From positions 1-5,138 of the forward strand of contig JALWZV010000047.1 in NCBI GenBank assembly GCA_027002315.1: a DNA stretch of 5,138 nucleotides, read 5' to 3'. Origin of the DNA: Candidatus Roizmanbacteria bacterium (lineage in GTDB: Bacteria; Patescibacteriota; Microgenomatia; UBA1406; GWC2-37-13). A model generated the notes under the pieces. The model searched no databases. It was not told where the DNA came from and worked only from the letters and a program-made list of their open reading frames with translations. The position numbers were made by a program, and so were the translations under genes. Every line of letters begins with the position of its first letter. Position 1 is the stretch's first letter. This document shows positions 1 to 5,138 of the stretch, one piece after another.

Positions 1-1
1 A

Positions 2-121
2 ATGGGACTCTCTCAAATTAAGCAATTTGAAGGGCTTAAAGCTGAAGAATTAGCTGAAATTGGAATAACACTCAAACAAGCAGAAAGTGTAATTAAGGCG
101 GTTAAAAAATATTTAAACTAA
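2..121 (+). CDS. 3' end of an unidentified gene, helix-hairpin-helix-like tail (partial)
   Basis: An open frame enters from the left edge and stops at TAA (119-121), giving 39 visible residues. The ATG at base 2 is probably internal, because the frame is open to the edge and no ribosome binding site can be seen. The visible piece is charged and helical. It contains GLKAEELAEIGITLKQAE followed by a lysine-rich helix ending KYLN. The short helix, glycine turn, helix pattern resembles helix-hairpin-helix or SAM-like modules found at the C-termini of nucleic-acid-binding proteins such as NusA, UvrC or ComEA-type proteins. I cannot tell which family this is. It converges on rpsU with only 3 bases between the two stop codons, and no terminator hairpin is visible there. 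That it is coding is fairly sure; its function is not assigned. Confidence 0.55.
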   Translation: MGLSQIKQFEGLKAEELAEIGITLKQAESVIKAVKKYLN

Positions 122-124
122 ATT

Positions 125-295
125 TTATCTTTTATGACGTCTCATTTTCTTATGCTCTTTTTTAAGAATAGATGGTTTTTTATAGAACATTCTGTCTTTT
201 ATTTTTTCCATAATATTCTCTTCGAGAAACATTTTTGAGAATCTTCTGAACAGACTGTCTTTTGTTTCGCCTTTTTTTTTGTTTACAACTACCAT
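125..295 (-). CDS. rpsU: small ribosomal subunit protein bS21
   Basis: A 56-residue basic protein recognisable as bS21, a late-assembling 30S protein near the 3' end of 16S rRNA that is involved in translation initiation. Family signs are the N-terminal MVVV strand followed by a basic stretch, the core SLFRRFSKMFLEENIMEKIK at residues 14-33, an FYKKPS segment at 37-42, and a Lys/Arg/His-rich C-terminal helix ending MRRHKR. It is shorter than the roughly 70 residues of E. coli bS21 but within the range of small bS21 proteins. The ATG at 295 is fixed by a consensus Shine-Dalgarno sequence five bases upstream. A run of nine A covers codons 5-8. It stands apart from the upstream operon by 72 bases and probably has its own promoter. 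The frame is too short for many gene callers, but the match to the family is clear. Confidence 0.9.
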   Translation of the reverse strand: MVVVNKKKGETKDSLFRRFSKMFLEENIMEKIKDRMFYKKPSILKKEHKKMRRHKR

Positions 296-300
296 ATTAA

Positions 301-309
301 CACCTCCTT
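301..309 (-). promoter_or_regulatory. consensus Shine-Dalgarno sequence of rpsU
   Basis: On the minus strand this reads AAGGAGGTG, a nine-base complement of the usual 16S anti-Shine-Dalgarno tail, with TTAAT as spacer before the rpsU ATG. It decides the rpsU start. It is much stronger than anything ahead of frr, rseP, the CMP kinase gene or proS, none of which has a recognisable site at normal spacing. Confidence 0.85.
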
Positions 310-342
310 ACATTTTTAAATTTAATTGAGATGAGATTATTT

Positions 343-371
343 ATTATACTGAAATTTTTATCAAAGTTTAA
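343..371 (-). promoter_or_regulatory. candidate sigma70-type promoter for rpsU
   Basis: A perfect TATAAT lies at 348-343 on the minus strand. Seventeen bases upstream is a weak -35 candidate, TTAAAC (371-366), matching three of six consensus bases. This would start transcription near 336 and leave a leader of about 40 bases containing the Shine-Dalgarno site. The -35 box overlaps the stop codon of the upstream DHH gene. In AT-rich DNA a TATAAT can occur by chance; the position in the only sizeable spacer, just ahead of rpsU, supports it. Confidence 0.4.
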
Positions 372-1213
372 GTAGTTTTTAAAGATGATTTAATAATCTC
401 GATTACTTTCTGAAGAGAGAGTGGTGTTGGTTTTAGCGTTGGGTTTTTAGAAGAACCATTAAGCAACATTTTTTTAGATACATGTAGAAACCAGGTTCCG
501 ACATTGTCTATCTTAATTAGATTATTGTAGATGGGGGTTAGATCAACCTTATTAAGAGGATGGGCTTTTATACGAACATGTTTTTTAACAGGGTCTTTTC
601 TTACTACGATATCAAATCCTTGCTTAAGAGCAAGCTTTATAGTCTCCTCGTTTCTACATGACATAGCAAGACATCTAAATTTTCCTGCTTTAAAGACATA
701 CCCTTTTTTTATTTCCCTTTCTGCATTTATCTTGTTTTTGATTATTTGCAAGATTGACTCTAGGCATGGAAATATATGTTCGATAATCTTTAAATCTGTC
801 CTCATCTGCGATTTTAGCCCTTCTAAAATTTGAGAAAGCATAAAGTCGTACCTATCTGCAGTTGGATCAGGATAGCTTGATTCTCTAAAATGATCTATAT
901 CATTAACCACATTAACAAGGCGCTCTAGAGCTTCCTCATCTTTGCTTTTTAGCAATTTATGTTTCTGTAAATACATAAACACCCTTAATGCAGCACAAGT
1001 GTTATCGTTTGTTTGATGGTGATCAAATTTTCCATGACCTGTATCAACGTACACAACATCTTTGTTTGAGTCGGGAAGTATGTTTTGAAAATTGGTTTGA
1101 GCAGGCACAAACTTAATCTCTGCGTTTTCAAACCCAGGTAGAAATCTTTTGACTAACCATGTGGAGGTTATTGCATCTAGATCGACTGATCTATGAGTAA
1201 CAATTAGTTTCAT
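368..1213 (-). CDS. DHH-superfamily / MYG1-like phosphoesterase
   Basis: A 281-residue soluble protein with the motif pattern of DHH/MYG1 (UPF0160)-type metal-dependent phosphoesterases. The N-terminal motif THRSVDLDAI (residues 6-15) offers H7, D11 and D13 as ligands. VYVDTGHGKFDHHQT (54-68) offers D57 and the DHH triplet D64-H65-H66. NDIDHF (104-109) supplies a further acidic pair. These are the expected metal sites along the chain. The C-terminal part (about 170-281) has a GTWFLH segment (239-244) and a NPTLKPTPLSL stretch (257-267) that I do not recognise as a named domain. Family members act on phosphodiester substrates such as RNA or small nucleotides; the substrate here is unknown. The start at 1213 overlaps the proS stop as ATGA, with AGGAG eight bases upstream, so translation is probably coupled to proS. 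The superfamily is fairly secure, the exact family less so. Confidence 0.65.
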   Translation of the reverse strand: MKLIVTHRSVDLDAITSTWLVKRFLPGFENAEIKFVPAQTNFQNILPDSNKDVVYVDTGHGKFDHHQTNDNTCAALRVFMYLQKHKLLKSKDEEALERLVNVVNDIDHFRESSYPDPTADRYDFMLSQILEGLKSQMRTDLKIIEHIFPCLESILQIIKNKINAEREIKKGYVFKAGKFRCLAMSCRNEETIKLALKQGFDIVVRKDPVKKHVRIKAHPLNKVDLTPIYNNLIKIDNVGTWFLHVSKKMLLNGSSKNPTLKPTPLSLQKVIEIIKSSLKTT

Positions 1214-2469
1214 TCTTTGTACTCCTGCTTAATTTTGTTTAAAATCTCGCTTCTACTGTAAAGTTTGCTTTTTTGTTCTGTTCTGAGTTTCAGTTCGACT
1301 TTATCCCCTGTTCTTTTAGACATGACCAATCTTAAAGGTATTCCGATTAAATCCGAGTCATAAAATTTTTTCCCTGCCTGGATTTTTCTATCGTCGTAAA
1401 GAACAGAAAAGCCATTTTTGTTTAAAGTTTCATATAGCTTGTCTGCTTGACGTATAACATTGCTGTCTTGTGTATCTAAGGCTATTAAATGAATATTATA
1501 TGGAGAGATTGATTTTGGCCAAATAATACCTCTCTCGTCGTGATGAATCTCAACAACCGTTCCCATAAGTCTTCCTATCCCTATACCATAACTACCCATG
1601 ATTACATATTCTTTTTCTCCTTTTTCATTGATAAAATACAGGTCTAATGCCTTTGAGTAACGAGTTCCAAGCTTAAAAATATTACCCACCTCTATTGATT
1701 TTAATTTTTTTAGCTTGTCGTTATTCATCTTTAGTTCTTTAGCTATATCTGGGGTGTAAATCTCATCGTTAAGAGCTATCTTTAACTTTTCGTCTAAATA
1801 TATTGTGTCTTCTCCTGATGGGCAAATTGTTTGAAACTCGTGACTATATTGAGTAAATGCTCCTCCGCTTGCAAATGTAAAATATGTTTTATTTCCTATA
1901 CCTACATCATCAAATATTTTGAAATATGCAACCTTTACCTTCTCATAGAATTGATTCAAATCCTTTTCAGTACGATTAAATGAGTATAAGTCCTTCATCA
2001 TAAACTCTCTTCCTCTTAGTATTCCACTTTTAGATCTCAACTCGTTTCTGAACTTTCTTTGGAATTGATATATATAGATAGGTAAGTCGGTGTATGAGTT
2101 TAGGTTTTCCTTAACTAATTTTGTCATTGGTTCTTCATGACTCCATGCTAAACCGATAACTTTTTCATTAAATAATTTTGTTTTAAACCAGATATTAACA
2201 TCACTATCTTCCCATCTGTGAGTTTTTGTCCAATAATTTGGTGATTGTAAGGATGACATAATTAGCTCTTGTCCACCAATCTCATTCATATGCTTTCTTA
2301 TTATTGCTACAATTTTATTAATCACATTTAGTCCGAGTGGAAGATAATCATACACACCAGCAAATTCCTTTTTAATAAATCCAGCCTTGATTAATAACTG
2401 TGCATTTATGCTCATTTCTCCTTTTGGAGAATCTTTTCTTGTTTTACCAAAAAGCCTTGATTGTTTCAT
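1210..2469 (-). CDS. proS: prolyl-tRNA synthetase, short form without editing insertion
   Basis: A cytoplasmic class II aminoacyl-tRNA synthetase of 419 residues that charges tRNA-Pro with proline. In order: an N-terminal MKQSRLFGKT segment typical of bacterial-type ProRS; motif 1 with YLPLGL (42-47) and IGGQEL (64-69); a SHEEP loop (110-114) in the position of the TxE substrate loop; motif 2 from FRNE (140-143) to GREFMMKDLYSF (153-164); EVGNIFKLGTRYS (260-272); motif 3 GSYGIGIGR (292-300); and an anticodon-binding domain from about 322 to the end. The typical bacterial enzyme has about 570 residues with an editing (INS) domain of roughly 180 residues between motifs 2 and 3. Here only about 95 residues separate motif 2 from the EVGNIF block, so INS is absent. 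The ATG lies five bases after the CMP kinase stop, with no nearby Shine-Dalgarno site. The TGA stop overlaps the next gene's ATG. Confidence 0.95.
   Translation of the reverse strand: MKQSRLFGKTRKDSPKGEMSINAQLLIKAGFIKKEFAGVYDYLPLGLNVINKIVAIIRKHMNEIGGQELIMSSLQSPNYWTKTHRWEDSDVNIWFKTKLFNEKVIGLAWSHEEPMTKLVKENLNSYTDLPIYIYQFQRKFRNELRSKSGILRGREFMMKDLYSFNRTEKDLNQFYEKVKVAYFKIFDDVGIGNKTYFTFASGGAFTQYSHEFQTICPSGEDTIYLDEKLKIALNDEIYTPDIAKELKMNNDKLKKLKSIEVGNIFKLGTRYSKALDLYFINEKGEKEYVIMGSYGIGIGRLMGTVVEIHHDERGIIWPKSISPYNIHLIALDTQDSNVIRQADKLYETLNKNGFSVLYDDRKIQAGKKFYDSDLIGIPLRLVMSKRTGDKVELKLRTEQKSKLYSRSEILNKIKQEYKE
1222..1226 (-). promoter_or_regulatory. Shine-Dalgarno site of the DHH-like gene, inside the proS end
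   Basis: AGGAG on the minus strand, eight bases before the ATG at 1213, lies within the last codons of proS. It is the only good ribosome binding site inside the long operon and supports the ATGA-overlap start. Confidence 0.55.
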
Positions 2470-2474
2470 AGTGA

Positions 2475-3023
2475 TTAACGTATTTTATAACCTAACCTAT
2501 CTAAAACTTTACCCGCCGTCTCTAATGGTCCAGATGAGTATGTGTCTATTACTAAGTGATAATATTTAGGATTAAAAAAATTATAATTGCCATAAACCTT
2601 GCGCCATTTTTTAAAGTTTTCTTCTTCTCTAAGTTTTATATTACGTTTCGCCTCCTCTATAGATACTTTATCTCTGTTTACTACCCTATCTACTCTAATA
2701 GCATTTTCTGAGCATACAAGCAGCACTCTTAATGTATTTTTTAGTTCTCTTGCTATAAATCCAGAGAGCCATCCTTCAATAACGTAGTGCTTTTTTGTTT
2801 TGAATGTTTTCTCAACCTCAGCCTCTATTTTTCTATCAAAATCTTCTGATACTAGTGTTGCTAATGGAACAACGTTCTCTTTTGTGTACTCTCTAACAAA
2901 TTGACCAGTTGATTTTAGTGTCCATCCTAGAGGTTCAAGATAAGGTTTGAGGTTTTTAAGCAAAGTGGTGGTGCCTACTCCTATTCCCCCCGATATACTA
3001 ATATTGTTGTACTTAAATTTCAT
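2475..3023 (-). CDS. archaeal-type (d)CMP kinase-like P-loop kinase
   Basis: A 182-residue protein resembling the archaeal-type cytidylate kinase family, which phosphorylates CMP/dCMP using ATP. The order of motifs fits: SGGIGVGTTTLL (11-22) is the P-loop; STGQFVREYTKE (38-49) resembles the substrate-binding SAGxxFRExAxE segment; SEDFDRKIEAEVE (59-71) follows; VIEGWLSGFIAREL (81-94) matches the EGRLAG-like NMP-binding region; RVDRVVNRDKVSIEEAKRNI (110-129) and the REEEN region (132-136) form the lid; and YYHLVIDT (154-161) resembles the YDLVINT strand. The Walker A lysine is replaced by threonine (G17-T18-T19), a form I recall from archaeal CMP kinases. The start lies two bases after the rseP stop with no Shine-Dalgarno site, so it probably depends on translational coupling. 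An alternative is a sibling nucleoside-monophosphate kinase with a different substrate. Confidence 0.75.
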   Translation of the reverse strand: MKFKYNNISISGGIGVGTTTLLKNLKPYLEPLGWTLKSTGQFVREYTKENVVPLATLVSEDFDRKIEAEVEKTFKTKKHYVIEGWLSGFIARELKNTLRVLLVCSENAIRVDRVVNRDKVSIEEAKRNIKLREEENFKKWRKVYGNYNFFNPKYYHLVIDTYSSGPLETAGKVLDRLGYKIR

Positions 3024-3025
3024 AT

Positions 3026-4090
3026 TTATTTTAAATAAAATGTTTTTATGTCTTTTATAGATATAATAACTGCAACTCCTATTAAAAATAATATACCAAA
3101 AGTATTTATTTTACGCTCTATTTTTTTATTGATAGTTTTTCCCGTTATCCATTCATATAGAACAAACACAACTCGACCTCCATCTAACGCAGGGAAAGGA
3201 AATATATTTATGATTGCTAAATTTAAGGAAAGGATAGCCATAAATTCTAAAAAGGATATAATTCCATATTTGATTGAGGTTGAGGCGTAATTAACTATTC
3301 CAATAGGTCCTGTTATGTCGGCATTAGTTTTTTGAAAAGTTATTAATCTTCCCAGTATTTCCCCCAACTCACCTACCATTTTTTGAGTGATGCTGGTAGC
3401 TTCTACCAATCCCATAACTGGAGCTTTGTACCATGAATATTTTTTTATCTCAAATGAGGTTATAATTATCCCCAAAGGACCTTCTCCTTTTGGGTATTTT
3501 TTTCTTGGTATGATACTTATCACTAATTTCTTATGATCTCTCCTTACAAAATAAGTAATTTTTTGTCCAGCATATTCTTTGGACATCTTGGCCACAATTT
3601 GAGGTGATTTGACATCTACAACTTTATTTTTGATTTTAATTTGAGTAATAATATCACCTACATGTAGCCCTGAACTATAAGCAGGCGTGTTCTTTTGAAT
3701 TTTTTGTATTGTTACTTTGTTTGTTGGAGTTGGTACTCCTTGAGTAAATATAAAGGATATTAAAACCCATCCCAACAAAAAATTTCCTATTACACCAGCA
3801 ATAAGTACAGCAATCTTTTGCCATGGTTTTTTAGAGATGAAGGATCGATGTTTTAATTTTGGGTCTATTTTTTCTTCAGTATCTTCTCCATAGATTCTCA
3901 CAAATCCACCCAAAGGTAGAAGATTAATGCTGTAGATGGTTTCTCCTATCTTTATTCCTGCTATTCTTGGAGGTAGACCTAGACCAAACTCTTCAACCAA
4001 TATTCCATTAGCTTTGGCCATTAAAAAATGACCTAATTCATGAATGAACACAATTAAACTTAGGCCAAGTAGTAATATAATGATAGTCAT
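3026..4090 (-). CDS. rseP: RseP-family site-2 zinc metalloprotease
   Basis: A 354-residue inner-membrane protease of the RseP/RasP (M50) family, which cleaves membrane-spanning substrates such as anti-sigma factors or leftover signal peptides. The first hydrophobic helix (2-16) runs into the zinc site HELGH (H17, E18, H21). NLLPLGGFVRIYGED (56-70) matches the conserved LPLGGFV region. GVIGNFLLG (99-107) begins a second membrane helix. A single PDZ domain spans about 125-205, with SGLHVGDIITQI (140-151). GPIGIV (261-266) precedes a third helix, and NIFPFPALDGGR (295-306) gives the third zinc ligand D303. A last helix spans about 331-346. E. coli RseP has about 450 residues and two PDZ domains, so this is the compact single-PDZ type. 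It lies 15 bases after frr with no clear Shine-Dalgarno site. All catalytic residues are present. Confidence 0.95.
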   Translation of the reverse strand: MTIIILLLGLSLIVFIHELGHFLMAKANGILVEEFGLGLPPRIAGIKIGETIYSINLLPLGGFVRIYGEDTEEKIDPKLKHRSFISKKPWQKIAVLIAGVIGNFLLGWVLISFIFTQGVPTPTNKVTIQKIQKNTPAYSSGLHVGDIITQIKIKNKVVDVKSPQIVAKMSKEYAGQKITYFVRRDHKKLVISIIPRKKYPKGEGPLGIIITSFEIKKYSWYKAPVMGLVEATSITQKMVGELGEILGRLITFQKTNADITGPIGIVNYASTSIKYGIISFLEFMAILSLNLAIINIFPFPALDGGRVVFVLYEWITGKTINKKIERKINTFGILFLIGVAVIISIKDIKTFYLK

Positions 4091-4105
4091 TTGTCTATTA
4101 TAGGA

Positions 4106-4660
4106 TTATATGCTTAAAATTTCTTTCTCTTTTTTTTGTTTTATCTCTTCTACTATTTGATTTAGTTCTTGAGTAGCTTTATCGATCTCTTTTTCTAAAG
4201 AAAATTTTTTATCCTCGCTTATTTCTTTATCTTCAAGCATTTTTTTTATTCTTTTTCTTGTATTATCTCGTTCCTTTCTTATTTGAACTCTTGTGTTTTC
4301 AATATACTCTCCTAATACTTTATTTATTTTCTTTCTTTGCTCCTCGCTTAAAGGAGGGATATTAATGATTATTAAGTTTCCTTGAGTACGTGGTGTTAAA
4401 TGAAGAGGAGATTGCATAATTGCTTTTTCTATATCTTGAATTGTTGATTGGTCAAATGGAGCAACAGTAAGAGAGGTTGGACTGCTAATAGATATTGATG
4501 CAAGTTCTGTTAGTTTGAGTTTTGCTTGGCCAGAGTATGTTGTAACAACAATATTTTCTATTAATGCTGGTGTTGTTCTCCCTGTGCGTATTTCTCCCAC
4601 TCTTTCTTTGAGTTTTGAGATGTAAGTATCTCCGTTTTTTTTAAATTCTTCTATTAACAT
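4106..4660 (-). CDS. frr: ribosome recycling factor
   Basis: A 184-residue RRF, close to the standard 185. Together with EF-G it splits post-termination ribosomes in the cytoplasm. Visible family blocks are EIRTGRTTPALIENI (23-37); ISISSPTSLTVAPFD (56-70); IEKAIMQSPLHLTP (77-90); the IPPLSEEQRKK hinge region (101-111), close to IPPLTEERRK; the helix with RKERDN (128-133), in the position of the RNxRRD motif that contacts 23S rRNA; and a lysine/glutamate-rich C-terminal helix ending KEKEI. Small deviations are SPLHL in place of the usual SDLGL, and only one of the paired arginines in RNxRRD. The start at 4660 follows tsf by 13 bases. GAG immediately before the ATG is too close to be a normal Shine-Dalgarno site. 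Its place directly after tsf fits the usual translation cluster, except that pyrH is missing. Confidence 0.95.
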   Translation of the reverse strand: MLIEEFKKNGDTYISKLKERVGEIRTGRTTPALIENIVVTTYSGQAKLKLTELASISISSPTSLTVAPFDQSTIQDIEKAIMQSPLHLTPRTQGNLIIINIPPLSEEQRKKINKVLGEYIENTRVQIRKERDNTRKRIKKMLEDKEISEDKKFSLEKEIDKATQELNQIVEEIKQKKEKEILSI

Positions 4661-4673
4661 CTCAGATATTAAT

Positions 4674-5138
4674 TTATGAAAGTTCCCATCTAATAAAACG
4701 GGATAATTTTATATTTTCTCCTAATTTTAGAATTCCTTCCTTAATAAGATTCTCAATTTTTTTTTGTGGATCTCTAATATGTTCTTGTTTTAATAACTCT
4801 GACACCGTTTTTGGATTTGTAAATGCAATTTGCATAGCTATTTCCTGTCCTATTTTCTGAAATTCCTTATTTGATGCAACAAAATCTGTTTGACATAATA
4901 ATTCTACTAACACAGCAATTTTTTTATTATGATGAACATAACTTATTATTACCCCCTCCTTTATAGGCCAGTCTATCCCTATCTCCGGGTCGTCCCACCT
5001 AATGCAAGCCTCTAAATCGGGGGCGTACTCTTTAGTTACCAAGTAAAGCACGATCGTGTTGTCCTCAAGGGCTTGGAAGCCGTGGGCGAAGCCTGGCGGG
5101 ACCCAGATCATTTTGTGGTTCTCCGCACTAAGCTCAAC
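4674..5138 (-). CDS. tsf: EF-Ts C-terminal core, 5' end replaced by rmlC sequence (partial, chimeric)
   Basis: The frame is open to the window edge, so the ATG at 5111 lies inside the rmlC-like part and is not a credible start. Counting from that ATG, EF-Ts homology covers about residues 52-145: EGVIISYVHHNKKIAVLVE (52-70), QTDFVASN (74-81) with the TDFV loop that contacts EF-Tu, IAMQIAFTNPKTV (91-103), and the end KLGENIKLSRFIRWELS (129-145). EF-Ts is the cytoplasmic nucleotide exchange factor of EF-Tu. The N-terminal UBA domain and linker (roughly 55-60 residues in normal EF-Ts) are absent, replaced by an epimerase fragment. The core also lacks about 50 residues present in Thermus EF-Ts between NPKTVSE and LLKQEHI, an in-frame shortening. 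Its position just before frr agrees with tsf. As written the protein is probably not a natural product, and the true tsf start lies on sequence not present here. Confidence 0.8.
   Translation of the reverse strand, partial: VELSAENHKMIWVPPGFAHGFQALEDNTIVLYLVTKEYAPDLEACIRWDDPEIGIDWPIKEGVIISYVHHNKKIAVLVELLCQTDFVASNKEFQKIGQEIAMQIAFTNPKTVSELLKQEHIRDPQKKIENLIKEGILKLGENIKLSRFIRWELS
4962..5138 (-). pseudogene. rmlC: C-terminal fragment of dTDP-4-dehydrorhamnose 3,5-epimerase joined in frame to tsf
   Basis: The first 59 codons from the right edge encode an RmlC-type cupin: ELSAENHKMIWVPPGFAHGF, then VLYLVTKEYAPDLEACIRWD and GIDWPI. These match the conserved PPGFAHGF strand, the YxAPxxExxIRWDDP segment and the GIDWP end of RmlC, which makes dTDP-4-keto-L-rhamnose precursors for surface sugars. 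The N-terminal half would lie beyond the window. The usual short RmlC tail (about 15-30 residues after GIDWP) is missing, because homology switches to EF-Ts at about 4953-4964. This stretch is about 55% GC (95 of 173 bases from 4966 to 5138), against about 28% in the adjoining EF-Ts part. The difference points to DNA from another organism, joined either by assembly error or by recombination. Confidence 0.75.

Noticed and set aside
105..124. Possible terminator for rpsU (ATTTA/TAAAT pairing followed by a T run on the minus strand)
   Set aside because: The stem is five A-U pairs only, too weak to support an intrinsic terminator; T runs are common in this sequence.
531..833. Plus-strand open frame of 100 codons
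   Set aside because: It lies opposite the DHH-like gene, has no family resemblance and no ribosome binding site, and is best explained as a shadow of that gene.
1210..1212. Possible recoding of UGA as glycine (as in Gracilibacteria/SR1)
   Set aside because: TGA at the proS end gives a normal-length protein and a typical ATGA overlap, and no gene here has internal TGA codons, so the standard bacterial code is sufficient.
2387..3290. Three short plus-strand open frames (2387-2569, 2599-2787, 3048-3290)
   Set aside because: All lie antisense to proS, the CMP kinase gene and rseP, which match their families along the full length; no independent coding signal is visible.
4097..4110. Two tandem TATAAT hexamers ahead of rseP on the minus strand
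   Set aside because: No -35-like hexamer lies 16-18 bases upstream of either one, and there is no extended -10. The region is AT-rich, overlaps the frr stop and sits inside a tight operon.
1..5138. CRISPR arrays, tRNA/rRNA genes, transposases, attachment sites, phage or defence genes
   Set aside because: I looked for direct repeats, terminal inverted repeats and recognisable RNA or mobile-element motifs and saw none; nearly all of the window is explained by housekeeping genes.

Overview
The window is AT-rich (mostly about 28-33% GC) and gene-dense. Short housekeeping proteins are packed almost end to end on the minus strand. A ProRS without the bacterial editing insertion, a shortened EF-Ts core, a single-PDZ site-2 protease, an archaeal-type CMP kinase and a 56-residue bS21 together suggest a genome-reduced bacterium of the Candidate Phyla Radiation (Patescibacteria). 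The Microgenomates side is possible but unproven. The genetic code looks standard: all frames have family-typical lengths, and the one relevant TGA works as a stop.

Layout in the order of transcription (right to left): bases 5138-4962 hold the C-terminal part of an RmlC-type dTDP-sugar epimerase at about 55% GC. It runs in frame, with no stop, into the C-terminal core of EF-Ts (tsf, 4961-4674, about 28% GC). Then follow frr (ribosome recycling factor), rseP (site-2 zinc protease), a CMP-kinase-like gene, proS (prolyl-tRNA synthetase) and a DHH/MYG1-like phosphoesterase. Gaps from tsf to the DHH gene are 13, 15, 2 and 5 bases, then a 4-base ATGA overlap, so this reads as one operon combining translation, membrane proteolysis and nucleotide metabolism. 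tsf-frr-rseP-proS resembles the common bacterial order, but pyrH, uppS, cdsA and dxr are absent from between them.

After a 72-base spacer with a plausible promoter and a consensus Shine-Dalgarno sequence comes rpsU (bS21, 295-125). It converges, with only 3 bases between stop codons, on the 3' end of an unidentified plus-strand gene (1-121) with a helix-hairpin-helix-like tail.

The main anomaly is the rmlC/tsf junction near 4953-4970. The base composition doubles in GC exactly where homology switches family, and EF-Ts loses its N-terminal UBA domain. This looks more like a chimeric assembly join than a real fusion. The rest of the window is an ordinary, streamlined housekeeping locus. I see no clearly new biological system. 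The points most worth checking are the chimera, the contrast in Shine-Dalgarno use, and the P-loop variant in the kinase.
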